Shown: piece by piece, positions 42,959 through 50,386 of the stretch | Layout: each line of letters starts with the position of its first letter | How positions within the stretch are numbered: position 1 is the first letter of the stretch | Assembly: GCF_009647655.1 (NCBI RefSeq) | Contig: NZ_WJFD01000005.1 | Location: 248,001-312,000 of the forward strand | Length of the DNA stretch: 64,000 nucleotides | Direction of reading: 5' to 3' | DNA from: Chitinophaga sp. SYP-B3965 | GTDB taxonomy: Bacteria > Bacteroidota > Bacteroidia > Chitinophagales > Chitinophagaceae | Position numbers and translations under genes: made by a program | The notes under the pieces: model-generated | The model's database searches: none | Seen by the model: only the letters and a program-made list of their open reading frames with translations | Told to the model about the DNA's origin: nothing

Positions 42959-43275
42959 AGAGAGGTATTTACCTCTCTTAAAAGAAATTTCCTGTCTGCT
43001 TTCGCAGGGAGACAGGCGGTGTTTATCAATCCATTCGATCAAGACAGAGGCCGCATATCGATGTGGCCTCTCTTAAAAAGAAATTGCGTTGTGTCTTTCG
43101 TGTCTCGTTTCGCGGGGCGCGAAGGAGGTTGTCCTTCATACGCACTCAGGCGGAGGCCGCATATCGATGCGGCCTCTCTTTAAAACTAATACGAATGATC
43201 AATTTTACTCAGCACCTATTTATCTCAGGCGATAGGGTGCTGCAGGGCGCATATTTTTGCGCCCTTTCTTTTTTA
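42959..43275 (+). repeat. Cluster of repeated stem-loops in a gene-free stretch
   Basis: The 423-nt gap 42919-43341 contains five hairpins: 42959-42978 (8 bp), 43046-43071 (11 bp), 43153-43176 (10 bp perfect), about 43210-43243 (7-8 bp) and 43244-43265 (7 bp). The last runs into a T tract, giving a terminator. The second and third lie in 28-bp near-identical repeats (GAGGCCGCATATCGATG core, one mismatch) 106 bp apart. Each of the first three is followed by TCTTAAAA or TCTTTAAAA. It could be an array of small structured RNAs, remnants of cassettes, or tandem terminators. Confidence 0.6.
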
Positions 43276-43341
43276 AACCGAGGAAGGCGCTCGCCGCCCT
43301 TCCTCCTTCTCCTTCCCGGCGGGTTTCAAACAATGGTTTAA

Positions 43342-44547
43342 TTACCCAAGAACAGCATCCAAAGCTGCATCCGCTTCCTCATGAATAAAGTTTTGCTGGT
43401 AAATAGCCGTAGTGCGTATATCCGCATGCCTGTACAATTTTTGTAGCACCTGCAGCGGAATTTTCTTGCCGGAGATATTGCCAAACGTATGACGAGCAAT
43501 ATGCATCGTGAGAGGCTTATCTATCTTTGCTTTTTCGGCAACTCTTCTTAAATACTTATTTAGATATTGAATAGCGTAAGAGGTTTTACGCTGCACTACG
43601 TATTGATCGTTGAGGTCTGCAACAACTTCCAAGTCAGGAAATAACAGGCCATTCTTGCAATTCAAAGCCTTGTATCTCTCAATAATAGGGCGGGCTTTCT
43701 CCGGGATTTTCAAGGAATCCGCCTTGTCATTCTTATTCATGGAATAGAAAAGGCGGTCATTCTGAAAATCCGAACGCTTGAGCAACAGCACATCGCCGGC
43801 GCGTATTCCTGCAAAATAAAAGGAGAGAAGCCACACATTCCGCGCATGATCCTCATGCGGTACGTCCGACAGATCAAGTTTTTCTATCGTCATCACTTCT
43901 TCGGGTGTACCGCCAATCTTAAGGGAATTAGGGAATTTGATAGAAATGCCCTCTTTACCACCAAATGGATAGTTGGTTTTGTCCGTTACTTTCGCATCAA
44001 CCGCCTTATTGTAGACCGTTCGGATAACCAACATGCAGTTAATAATCGAGCGTTCGGACAGATTGCGGGTTGCCTTCAAATGGGCGCAATAGTTTTCCAG
44101 CAGAGGCTTTGTAATGTCCGTGAATTCAATATCGCCGCCCAGGAATTCGCGGAAACTTTCCAGCCGTGAATTATCGGGGTTGTAGCAATTATAGTTGCCG
44201 GATTTAAGCAGATTATCCAGATAGACTTTAGCTTGCCCGAAGAAGGACGCACCGCCTTTTGGCTTTATCTTCTGTTTAACGGCGTGTGCTGTGGCTGATT
44301 TTTTCGTTTCAAGTTCCAGTGAGCTGTTATTCGCTTCTGCCAGCTTTGTCAGGATGAAATTATTTAAACGCGCGCTATTGGGGTGGGACTTCTTAACGCG
44401 TGACCTTTCAGCATCCCAATCGGCAGTTTGCAGGTGATAACCCAAATGAATAAAGGAGGTTTTTCTATCGCGCGTGATACGAAGGGCGAGAGGATAAGTA
44501 TTGTCCTTATTCTGTTTTTGCCTCAAAACGATTTTTACGGATGCCAT
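43342..44547 (-). CDS. Bacteroidota-type tyrosine integrase
   Basis: The 401-residue integrase begins with the arm-binding pattern common in Bacteroidota (SVKIVLRQKQNKDNTYPLAL, KTSFIHLGYHLQTADW). A SAM-like core-binding domain (about 100-200) and a catalytic domain follow. Catalytic residues seen are Arg in FAGIRAGDVLLL, HIAR in MHIARHTFG, His in LYRHADIRT and Tyr in TTAIYQQNF. All are present. It lies at the right end with its promoter beside the 26-bp subterminal repeat. That makes it the best candidate for the enzyme that acts on the 49-bp att repeats, though the P4-type integrase is also able to use tRNA 3' ends. Confidence 0.93.
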   Translation of the reverse strand: MASVKIVLRQKQNKDNTYPLALRITRDRKTSFIHLGYHLQTADWDAERSRVKKSHPNSARLNNFILTKLAEANNSSLELETKKSATAHAVKQKIKPKGGASFFGQAKVYLDNLLKSGNYNCYNPDNSRLESFREFLGGDIEFTDITKPLLENYCAHLKATRNLSERSIINCMLVIRTVYNKAVDAKVTDKTNYPFGGKEGISIKFPNSLKIGGTPEEVMTIEKLDLSDVPHEDHARNVWLLSFYFAGIRAGDVLLLKRSDFQNDRLFYSMNKNDKADSLKIPEKARPIIERYKALNCKNGLLFPDLEVVADLNDQYVVQRKTSYAIQYLNKYLRRVAEKAKIDKPLTMHIARHTFGNISGKKIPLQVLQKLYRHADIRTTAIYQQNFIHEEADAALDAVLG

Positions 44548-44567
44548 AAAACCTAGTATTTATAAGG

Positions 44568-44575
44568 CAAATATA
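44568..44575 (-). promoter_or_regulatory. -7 box of the Bacteroidota-type integrase
   Basis: The minus strand reads TATATTTG, a perfect TAnnTTTG match, 20 nt before the start codon. The region where a -33 element should lie is occupied by the 26-bp repeat, so integrase bound there could repress its own gene. Confidence 0.55.
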
Positions 44576-44582
44576 CGAAAAC

Positions 44583-44608
44583 TTGGTACAACATAGGTAC
44601 AACAATTT
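44583..44608 (+). repeat. Right 26-bp subterminal repeat (candidate integrase arm site)
   Basis: Identical to 34054-34079, in the same orientation, 95 nt inside attR. It overlaps the upstream promoter region of the integrase gene. Confidence 0.8.
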
Positions 44609-44703
44609 GACATTTTTCGTGATTTCCCGTGATTTTATATTTTATCAAAACATTGATAATCAATACATATAAAACCACTTAAAACCATATCGAACCATAT
44701 TTT

Positions 44704-44752
44704 TTGGATTCATAACCCAAAGGTCTCGGGTTCAACTCCCGATCTCGCTACA
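44704..44752 (+). repeat. attR: right 49-bp direct repeat (tRNA 3' fragment)
   Basis: Perfect copy of 33960-34008. No tRNA 5' half precedes it (the upstream bases are AT-rich), so it is not a functional tRNA gene. Confidence 0.93.
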
Positions 44753-44762
44753 CAGATAAAAT

Positions 44763-44797
44763 GGCTTTCAGGCATTGCTTGAAGGCCTTTTTCTTTT
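44763..44797 (+). terminator. Original chromosomal terminator of the tRNA
   Basis: Stem GGCTTTCA / TGAAGGCC with one G-T pair and a TTTTTCTTTT tail, directly beyond attR. It would have followed the tRNA before insertion. Confidence 0.75.
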
Positions 44798-44814
44798 ATT
44801 ACAATGTATAAATC

Positions 44815-45750
44815 ATGAAAATAAAGAGCCTTTTTATTCTGTTAATGTTACCCATCTTCTGCTCAGCTCAGACAGTAAAAACTGACACACTTCTAACACC
44901 TGAAATTGGCGGAATAAAACAGGTCATAGAAATTAAAACAGATGATTCAAATAAACCTATACTTCTCTTTTTATCGGGCGGCCCTGGAAGCTCAATGATG
45001 AATAATGCAACTCCATTTACAAATATCCTAAAAAGTAAATTTACCATTGTTCAATGGGATCAAAGAGATGCCGGGAAAACATTGAAATTAAATCCTTCGC
45101 CAGTACAACCGTCGGTTGAGCTAATGGAAAAGGACACTTATCAGGTTATAAATTTTCTAAGAAAGGAGCTAAACCAGGAGAAAATATATTTATTAGGCAG
45201 TTCCTGGGGAAACGTTTTAGGTTTTTACATCGTTAGAGATCATCCTGAACTATTACATGCTTATTTTGCTGTAAATCCCGTTATCAGTCAATTAGCGAGT
45301 GAGAAAGAATTGCTCGAAATTTTGAAGGTTTATTTTAAAGAAAATGCTCGTGCCAGTAAAGAATTAGCGAGCGTAAATATTCCTTTTAAAATTGACGAAG
45401 ACCTGTTTTATTTAAGAAAATGGCTTTTTTATAAAGAGGGTAAAAAATATGCAACAAGTAATGATTTCAAAAAGTTTTTTCTTGAATGGTCAAAAACCTG
45501 GTCGCCTGCGTGGAATGAAGTAATGAATATTGATTTACCAAAGACTTTAAAGAAAGTTGACTGTCCGGTTTATTTTTTTGTTGGCAAAAACGATATTCAA
45601 ACATCGACCAGGATCACAAAAGAGTATTTTGAGGAATTGAACGCACCAAAGAAGGATCTATTTTTATTTGAAAATTCTGGGCATCAGATTCATCAGGATG
45701 AACCTGAAAAGTTTCAGAATGTAATAATCAAAACATTGGATAAAAAGTAA
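44815..45750 (+). CDS. Exported alpha/beta hydrolase, prolyl-aminopeptidase-like (S33)
   Basis: The 311-residue protein has a signal peptide (1-18, ending IFCSAQ). Its hydrolase features are oxyanion motif SGGPGSS (near 55), nucleophile Ser in LLGSSWGNV (near 130), an acidic residue in GKNDIQTS and His in SGHQIHQDEP. The GGPG and GSSWGN pattern is shared with S33 peptidases. The gene is AT-rich compared with most of the window. It is the first chromosomal gene beyond the island and converges with the DUF2306 gene. Confidence 0.85.
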   Translation: MKIKSLFILLMLPIFCSAQTVKTDTLLTPEIGGIKQVIEIKTDDSNKPILLFLSGGPGSSMMNNATPFTNILKSKFTIVQWDQRDAGKTLKLNPSPVQPSVELMEKDTYQVINFLRKELNQEKIYLLGSSWGNVLGFYIVRDHPELLHAYFAVNPVISQLASEKELLEILKVYFKENARASKELASVNIPFKIDEDLFYLRKWLFYKEGKKYATSNDFKKFFLEWSKTWSPAWNEVMNIDLPKTLKKVDCPVYFFVGKNDIQTSTRITKEYFEELNAPKKDLFLFENSGHQIHQDEPEKFQNVIIKTLDKK

Positions 45751-45755
45751 AAAAC

Positions 45756-46559
45756 TCATATCCGGGGGAGCCACATGCCGCTGATAGCCCCCATTGTACC
45801 TATCGCAATGCCAATCGTAATAACAAAGAGTAATAATGAAAATGCCAGTTTTTTATAGGCGGAGTTTGAAAATTTAGCTTTAAAGTATAACGCGACTACC
45901 GCCTGGGGAAGGATGTAGACAAATACAGCAAGGGCATTTAAAAAAGGCCCTGTAAATGTTTCAGGATCAAAACCAACAGGCGCTCTGTGGATCAACATCC
46001 AGAGCATAAAAAATACCCGGAATAACCACACACCACTCATTGCCAGTAACAAGTGCACAGCCCATTGATTATGCAACTTTATATTCCTTTGCATGGCATA
46101 TCTGATGGCAAAAAATGCACACACGATAATGATCAGCGCATTAATACTTATGCCGACAGCACTAAATAGTCCGCCAATAGCCCCTCTTTTCCAGGTGAGG
46201 TATAAACCCGCAGCACTAATTAAGAACGCTGAAAAAATGTAGATCCTGCCACTGATCCTATGAACCCTGGGCATCTTATTTCTGATCTGAGGTATTAATT
46301 GTAGAGGCCCCAAAATGGTTATTACGGCAGCCAATGCTACGTGTGAGCCAAAGATCAGGTTTCCAACAACATCACCTTGAACGTAGAAATGCGGACTGGC
46401 GGTATTCCACTTTTCGAAATCACCGAGAGCAGTAGACCTGTAATACAGCATTAGTATATAGTATGCAAAGGCTAACTGTCCCAAAAAGGTTATCACAAAC
46501 CAAAAACGGGTAACATTCCTGAAGAGAGGTATAGCTATAGTTTGGATTACTTGTTTCAT
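45756..46559 (-). CDS. DUF2306 membrane protein
   Basis: The 267-residue protein has about seven hydrophobic segments and the DUF2306 pattern: LGPLQLIPQIRNKMPRVHRI, then SGRIYIFSAFLIS and NIKLHNQWAVHLLLAMSGVW. Function is unknown; conserved His residues suggest a cofactor or metal role in the membrane. It lies 59 nt after the Crp/Fnr-like gene on the same strand and is probably controlled by it. Confidence 0.82.
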   Translation of the reverse strand: MKQVIQTIAIPLFRNVTRFWFVITFLGQLAFAYYILMLYYRSTALGDFEKWNTASPHFYVQGDVVGNLIFGSHVALAAVITILGPLQLIPQIRNKMPRVHRISGRIYIFSAFLISAAGLYLTWKRGAIGGLFSAVGISINALIIIVCAFFAIRYAMQRNIKLHNQWAVHLLLAMSGVWLFRVFFMLWMLIHRAPVGFDPETFTGPFLNALAVFVYILPQAVVALYFKAKFSNSAYKKLAFSLLLFVITIGIAIGTMGAISGMWLPRI

Positions 46560-46618
46560 GTGGCTGAAGTGGTTGATTAAAGATAACTTCAGCCTGCTGA
46601 TTTTCTACTTAACAATTG

Positions 46619-47203
46619 TTAAGAAATGATCTCCCGCCTTATTCTGCTGAGACTTTCAGGTTTTATCCCGAGATAGGAAGCAATATATTTAAGCGGTACG
46701 TTTTTTATTATATTCGGACAATCCTTCATTAGCTTTATGTATCGTTGCTCGGCGGTAAGCGTGGCCAGATCATTCATCCGTTGCCTGTCTTCTTCCTGTA
46801 TTTGCTGGAATAACCTGATCGTGTAGTCCTTTTGTGTTATGCTGGTTTCTGAAGTGCTGTCAGCATCTGCCTTGGTGATCCTAAGCAACTCACAATCAGT
46901 AATGCAATGGAGGTATTCGTTGGAGATAGTCTGACTCACGAAAGGGAAATAGGAGGTAAAGAACCGCGGGCCATTATTTAAGTCAACGGTTACTTCTTCC
47001 CCTTTATCATTGATATAAAACTTTCGCATAAAACCTGACACAATGAAATTATGATGCTCCGGAACTTTGCCGGCTACCTCCAGCATAGTATCCCTGGGTA
47101 CCCGCAAAGGCTTAAAAGTAGTGCGGCATTGAGCCCTGTCATGCTCTGGGATATCGATTATCAGGGAGATATATTCAAAAAGGGCATCATAATAGTGTTG
47201 CAT
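46619..47203 (-). CDS. Crp/Fnr-family transcriptional regulator
   Basis: The 194-residue regulator has an N-terminal cyclic-nucleotide-binding-like beta barrel (VPRDTMLEVAGKVPEHHNFI, FIVSGFMRKFY) and a C-terminal helix-turn-helix (VPLKYIASYLGIKPESLSRI). The signal-binding residues of true Crp are not evident. It is divergent from the imine-reductase-like gene with a palindrome between, and upstream of the DUF2306 gene. Confidence 0.88.
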   Translation of the reverse strand: MQHYYDALFEYISLIIDIPEHDRAQCRTTFKPLRVPRDTMLEVAGKVPEHHNFIVSGFMRKFYINDKGEEVTVDLNNGPRFFTSYFPFVSQTISNEYLHCITDCELLRITKADADSTSETSITQKDYTIRLFQQIQEEDRQRMNDLATLTAEQRYIKLMKDCPNIIKNVPLKYIASYLGIKPESLSRIRREIIS

Positions 47204-47230
47204 TACCGGGGTTTATTATAAATATACATA

Positions 47231-47244
47231 TATCATAAATGATA
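47231..47244. promoter_or_regulatory. Palindromic site between divergent genes
   Basis: TATCATAAATGATA has perfect 6-bp arms around a 2-nt centre. It is 28 nt upstream of the Crp/Fnr-like start and a reasonable site for that regulator. Two direct copies of TGTTCCCT follow (near 47255 and 47272). Confidence 0.4.
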
Positions 47245-47281
47245 GGGAAAAAATGTTCCCTGCTGAATCTTTGTTCCCTTA

Positions 47282-47312
47282 TTGCCTGAGATGATGGGTT
47301 GCCCTAGTTTTG
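47282..47312 (+). promoter_or_regulatory. Promoter of the imine-reductase-like gene
   Basis: TTG (47282-47284), a 20-nt spacer and TAGTTTTG (47305-47312), a perfect TAnnTTTG box, 23 nt before the ATG. Confidence 0.7.
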
Positions 47313-47335
47313 TTTAACACAATTCAGTAAACAAA

Positions 47336-48205
47336 ATGAAAAAGATAAGTATTCTTGGAACAGGGGTCATGGGAAATGCCATAGGCCAGGCCTATCTAAA
47401 AGCTGGGTACAACACAACCGTATGGAACAGAACTTTGCAAAAAGCGGAGGCACTGGTCTCCTCAGGTGCTAATCTGGCCAAAACAGAAAAAGAATTAATC
47501 CTTGAAGGGGATCTTATTATTTCGGCTGTGGCTACTTATGATAATCTTATAGAAATTTTGGATCCAATTGAAATTGACTGGAAAACAAAAATTTTGATAA
47601 ACATTAGTTCCGGAACTACGCAGCAGGCCAGAGACTTTGGTGAGTTTGCCCAAAAAAGGAATATTCCATATTTAGATGCGGCAGCAATGAGCGGTGTTAA
47701 ACGCGTTGGACATAAAGAGGGACTCTTCCTGTTTAGTGGGGACTACAGCTATTTCGAAAAAGCAAAACCACTGCTGGAAGTTTTAGGCTCTCCTGCGTAT
47801 TTAGGAAGTGATTTTGGGTTAACCCCTCTTTACGATAACGCTTTATTTACTTTGGCCTGGGGAAGCCTTATCGGTTTTTACCATGCATCAGCACTTATCG
47901 CGGCTGAAGGTCAGCAAGCAGGCCGCTTTGCTGCCCTTGCAGCTAATCACACGCCATTTTTAAATGCTCTTTTTAAAGAACATGCTGAAGCTATCGGGAC
48001 TGGCATATACCCTAATGACGATGGTAATATCGAAATTCACAAATCGGCAATGGAACACGTTAAGGCGTTAAGCGAGGAAAAGAATATTGGCACTGATTTC
48101 CCATCGTTTATAATCGATATCCTGAGCAGAACTGAGAAAATGGGCCTTGGAGACAGCGGAATAGCTAGTGTAATTGAAGCCATTAAAAAGGATCACGCGA
48201 AATAA
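47336..48205 (+). CDS. NAD(P)-dependent oxidoreductase, 6PGDH/imine-reductase type
   Basis: The 289-residue cytoplasmic enzyme has an N-terminal Rossmann domain (ISILGTGVMGNAIGQAYLKA, then TVWNRT) and a helical C-terminal domain. The segment NISSGTTQQARDFGEFA and the helical half are like those of imine reductases and beta-hydroxyacid dehydrogenase relatives. The catalytic Lys of beta-hydroxyacid dehydrogenases is not clearly placed, which favours the imine-reductase branch. Substrate unknown. It is divergent from the Crp/Fnr-like regulator. Confidence 0.82.
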   Translation: MKKISILGTGVMGNAIGQAYLKAGYNTTVWNRTLQKAEALVSSGANLAKTEKELILEGDLIISAVATYDNLIEILDPIEIDWKTKILINISSGTTQQARDFGEFAQKRNIPYLDAAAMSGVKRVGHKEGLFLFSGDYSYFEKAKPLLEVLGSPAYLGSDFGLTPLYDNALFTLAWGSLIGFYHASALIAAEGQQAGRFAALAANHTPFLNALFKEHAEAIGTGIYPNDDGNIEIHKSAMEHVKALSEEKNIGTDFPSFIIDILSRTEKMGLGDSGIASVIEAIKKDHAK

Positions 48206-48253
48206 AAAAGAAAACCACTATTGTGAGGCTCCTGGTTAATTATTCGAAACTCT

Positions 48254-48460
48254 TTACAACCAATCCTGTTCCTCAAGCTCAAAAAGTTCATCAGCTTTGC
48301 AATGTAACACTTTAGCGATTTTAAAGGCTAATATGGAAGAAGGAACAAATCTGCCTGCTTCAATTGAAATAATAGTCTGCCGGGCGACTTTCACTTTTTC
48401 AGCTAATTCTGCCTGTGTTAAATTTTGCCTTGCCCGCTCAACCTTTATAAGATTCTTCAT
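48254..48460 (-). CDS. XRE-family HTH regulator
   Basis: A 68-residue Cro/C1-type regulator consisting almost only of the HTH domain: NLTQAELAEKVKVARQTIIS, then IEAGRFVPSSILAFKIAKVL. It overlaps the upstream membrane-protein gene by 4 nt and is therefore translationally coupled to it. The pair sits behind a long inverted-repeat operator, most simply read as autoregulation by this protein. Confidence 0.92.
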   Translation of the reverse strand: MKNLIKVERARQNLTQAELAEKVKVARQTIISIEAGRFVPSSILAFKIAKVLHCKADELFELEEQDWL

Positions 48461-48867
48461 TCCTCTCCATTTAAAGTTTCCTGATGCTTCAGGTAATAAA
48501 AGTAAGCAGTAGCGATCATTAATGTTAATGCTAAAAACTGATAGGCAGAAATGGAAAGGATGAGATCATGCGCTCGTTTAAAGCGCCAGTTAAGGAAAAG
48601 ATAATTATAAAGATGGGTGATAGAAAATGCAACAATTACTGCCATCGCCAATGCCTTAAATTTCAGGCTTTGTATCATTTCATCATCTGTCTTCTCCTTA
48701 GAAAAGAAGATAAATACAAACCCCCAACTTAATCCCACTGCTAATTCATTGAAATCAAAAACACCCTTTTTATGGTGTTGCAGGAAAAAGCTAATAATAC
48801 CGGCAGCAATTATCAGAACTCCCAGTATTTTAGCCCAGTATGAATATGGAAAAGGATTTTGCCTCAT
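48457..48867 (-). CDS. Four-helix membrane protein coupled to the XRE regulator
   Basis: The 136-residue protein has four hydrophobic segments (about 11-28, 45-55, 72-90 and 108-125) and short polar loops. Small membrane proteins paired with Cro-type regulators (DUF2178/DUF3796-like arrangement) are common, but I cannot assign a family with confidence. It is the first gene of the operon. Its ATG is one base downstream of the operator palindrome on the minus strand. Confidence 0.75.
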   Translation of the reverse strand: MRQNPFPYSYWAKILGVLIIAAGIISFFLQHHKKGVFDFNELAVGLSWGFVFIFFSKEKTDDEMIQSLKFKALAMAVIVAFSITHLYNYLFLNWRFKRAHDLILSISAYQFLALTLMIATAYFYYLKHQETLNGEE

Positions 48868-48868
48868 A

Positions 48869-48919
48869 AATGTAATGTTTACGTTACCAAATGTAACGTA
48901 AACATTACATTATGACAAA
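48869..48919 (-). promoter_or_regulatory. Promoter and 19-bp inverted-repeat operator of the XRE operon
   Basis: Perfect 19-bp arms (48869-48887 and 48893-48911) surround a 5-nt centre. On the minus strand TTTG (48916-48919), a 20-nt spacer and TACATTTG (48888-48895) give a textbook promoter. The dyad covers the spacer, the -7 box and the start region, so a bound dimer or tetramer would block transcription fully. Confidence 0.8.
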
Positions 48920-48959
48920 TTTATTATACTTATTGAGGACGTAATGTAAACCAGCCCAC

Positions 48960-49751
48960 TTAGGATTTGAGAAAATCGGGAATCATTGCCATTAGTAAAT
49001 TTACTTTTTTTGTTAGTGCGGTATGCATGGTTCCGGGTAATATGGCCAGTTGTGAGGCTGACATTGATAACTCACCAAGGCCGCCGCCACCTAATAATTT
49101 ATACAATTCCACAACATGCCCGGGTTGAACGATATCTGCATCACCGGCGATGATCAATGCAGGAGCCTTAATCTTTCGAATATCATCTGCTGACCAGTCC
49201 TGTATTTTCTGATTGAACGTTATTGCTTTAGCAAGGTGCTTTGGCCAATCCTGGGGCCTTGGTGCTGTGCTGAGATATTCTGCTTCATAGGGGGTATCTT
49301 TCATGGCTTCGACAGTAAGCAGTTTATACAATTCAATGAGTGCCGGATGTTGCCCGCTGCTTTTGTAGGTAACGGAAGCCAGGATGAGTTTGCTGACAAG
49401 GTCTGGTTTGCGCATGGCTACCTGTAATGCTACACCTGCCCCGGTACTGTATCCAAAAATATCTGTTTGCCTTATATTCAAAACGTGCAGTAATCCAATA
49501 ACGTCATCTGCAAATTGTTCATAGGAGAGCGGACGTTCTGGAATATCAGCGGTGTGTCCATAGCCTTGAAATTCAAGGGCAATAACCTGTCTGTCTGTTG
49601 CCAGCAAAGGAATTAAGTTTCCGAATGCAGTATCGATTCCGGAGACTGCTCCCGGCAAAAGAAGGAGGGGTTTTCCTTCTCCATACACTTCGTAGTACAT
49701 GCTCAGCCCGTTGACATTTGCATAGTTCCCGTTGTTTTCTGTAGTGATCAT
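48960..49751 (-). CDS. Alpha/beta hydrolase
   Basis: From ATG 49751 the protein has 263 residues and begins NYANVNGLSMYYEVYGEGKP, the usual start of cytoplasmic alpha/beta hydrolases. The nucleophile Ser lies in FGYSTGAGVAL, the acidic residue in AGDADIVQ and His in GTMHTAL, a complete triad. An upstream ATG (49817) adds 22 residues with no conserved sequence. It follows the Crp/Fnr-like gene closely and probably shares its transcript. Substrate unknown. Confidence 0.85.
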   Translation of the reverse strand: MITTENNGNYANVNGLSMYYEVYGEGKPLLLLPGAVSGIDTAFGNLIPLLATDRQVIALEFQGYGHTADIPERPLSYEQFADDVIGLLHVLNIRQTDIFGYSTGAGVALQVAMRKPDLVSKLILASVTYKSSGQHPALIELYKLLTVEAMKDTPYEAEYLSTAPRPQDWPKHLAKAITFNQKIQDWSADDIRKIKAPALIIAGDADIVQPGHVVELYKLLGGGGLGELSMSASQLAILPGTMHTALTKKVNLLMAMIPDFLKS

Positions 49752-49819
49752 AGCTTTTTGGTTTGCTTCATTGCAAAGTTCGCAAGTAGCAGGCAAAGCA
49801 TTCTTGGTCTGCACCAAGA

Positions 49820-50386
49820 TCAGAATTTCACATGATTGAACAGTTTACTGAAGTTCGTGGGGTCTATACCTAAATAGGAAGCAATGTACTTATGCGGTAC
49901 CAGGTGCAGCAGTTGCGGATTTCTCTGGCATAACGCTTTGTACCTTTCTTCTATGGTCATAGCACGCAGGTTAATATGGAGGTCTATCATGCCTGCTAAC
50001 ATGGCTTCGGCCATTCGCCTGAAGAGCCTTTCTATTTGTTGGGATTGGTCAACCAGCTTTTGCAGGTCCTCATAGCTGAGATACTCAAATTCACTGTCTG
50101 TTAAACAAGTTAAAAAATATTTAGAGGGTACTTGAAACGAAAAGGATTCAGCGATGGCACATAAGTTGGGGAAATAGCTAAAGTCAATGACATGGGTTTT
50201 GGTGCCCACGTCTAAGTAAGCCATCTGTACACCACTTCTTACAAAGTAAAGTTCCCGTTGTACCTGCCCGGGCACAGTAATGAAATCTCCTTTCTTAAAC
50301 GAGCGGAGTTTTAGATTTTCTGTCAGCAAACGATAGTCTGCCATGCTGATATCGAAAAATTGTTTGAAGTACTGGTAACGTTCCAT
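49820..50386 (-). CDS. Crp/Fnr-family transcriptional regulator
   Basis: From ATG 50386 the protein has 188 residues, the usual length of this Bacteroidota group. The cNMP-like barrel contains LRSFKKGDFITVPGQVQREL and FVRSGVQMAYLDVG; the HTH contains VPHKYIASYLGIDPTNFSKL. An upstream ATG (50482) would overlap the divergent lyase start. The HTH closely resembles the other Crp/Fnr-like protein in the window. It is divergent from the PL8 lyase and upstream of an alpha/beta hydrolase. Confidence 0.87.
   Translation of the reverse strand: MERYQYFKQFFDISMADYRLLTENLKLRSFKKGDFITVPGQVQRELYFVRSGVQMAYLDVGTKTHVIDFSYFPNLCAIAESFSFQVPSKYFLTCLTDSEFEYLSYEDLQKLVDQSQQIERLFRRMAEAMLAGMIDLHINLRAMTIEERYKALCQRNPQLLHLVPHKYIASYLGIDPTNFSKLFNHVKF

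Larger units (their letters stand above)
33960..44752. mobile_element. Mobilizable genomic island integrated in the tRNA-Met 3' end
   Basis: Perfect 49-bp direct repeats at 33960-34008 and 44704-44752 bound a 10.7-kb element. The left copy completes the tRNA; the right copy is a tRNA fragment with no 5' half. Inside are two tyrosine integrases, an HTH excisionase-like gene, an AlpA-like regulator, a T4SS coupling protein, MobC, a relaxase, a probable oriT, a serine recombinase and unknown cargo. No mating-pair-formation genes are present, so transfer would need a helper. The outer genes look Bacteroidota-type and the inner ones proteobacterial-type, which suggests a composite. Confidence 0.93.

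Noticed and set aside
42959..43275. CRISPR array
   Set aside because: Only two near-identical 28-bp units 106 bp apart, each a complete hairpin with unequal spacers, and no cas genes. It does not have the regular repeat-spacer form.
42535..43275. Type III toxin-antitoxin locus (repeat RNA plus toxin)
   Set aside because: The hairpins follow rather than precede the gene, the units differ in length, and the protein does not resemble a ToxN-like endoribonuclease. The idea is kept only as a loose possibility in the findings.
43063..43341. Plus-strand ORF in the hairpin cluster
   Set aside because: Its 92 codons run straight through the repeated hairpins and a terminator and show no domain; structure explains the sequence better.
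44704..44752. Second tRNA-Met gene
   Set aside because: Only the anticodon arm onward is present; the upstream bases do not form an acceptor 5' strand or D arm. It is the attR copy.
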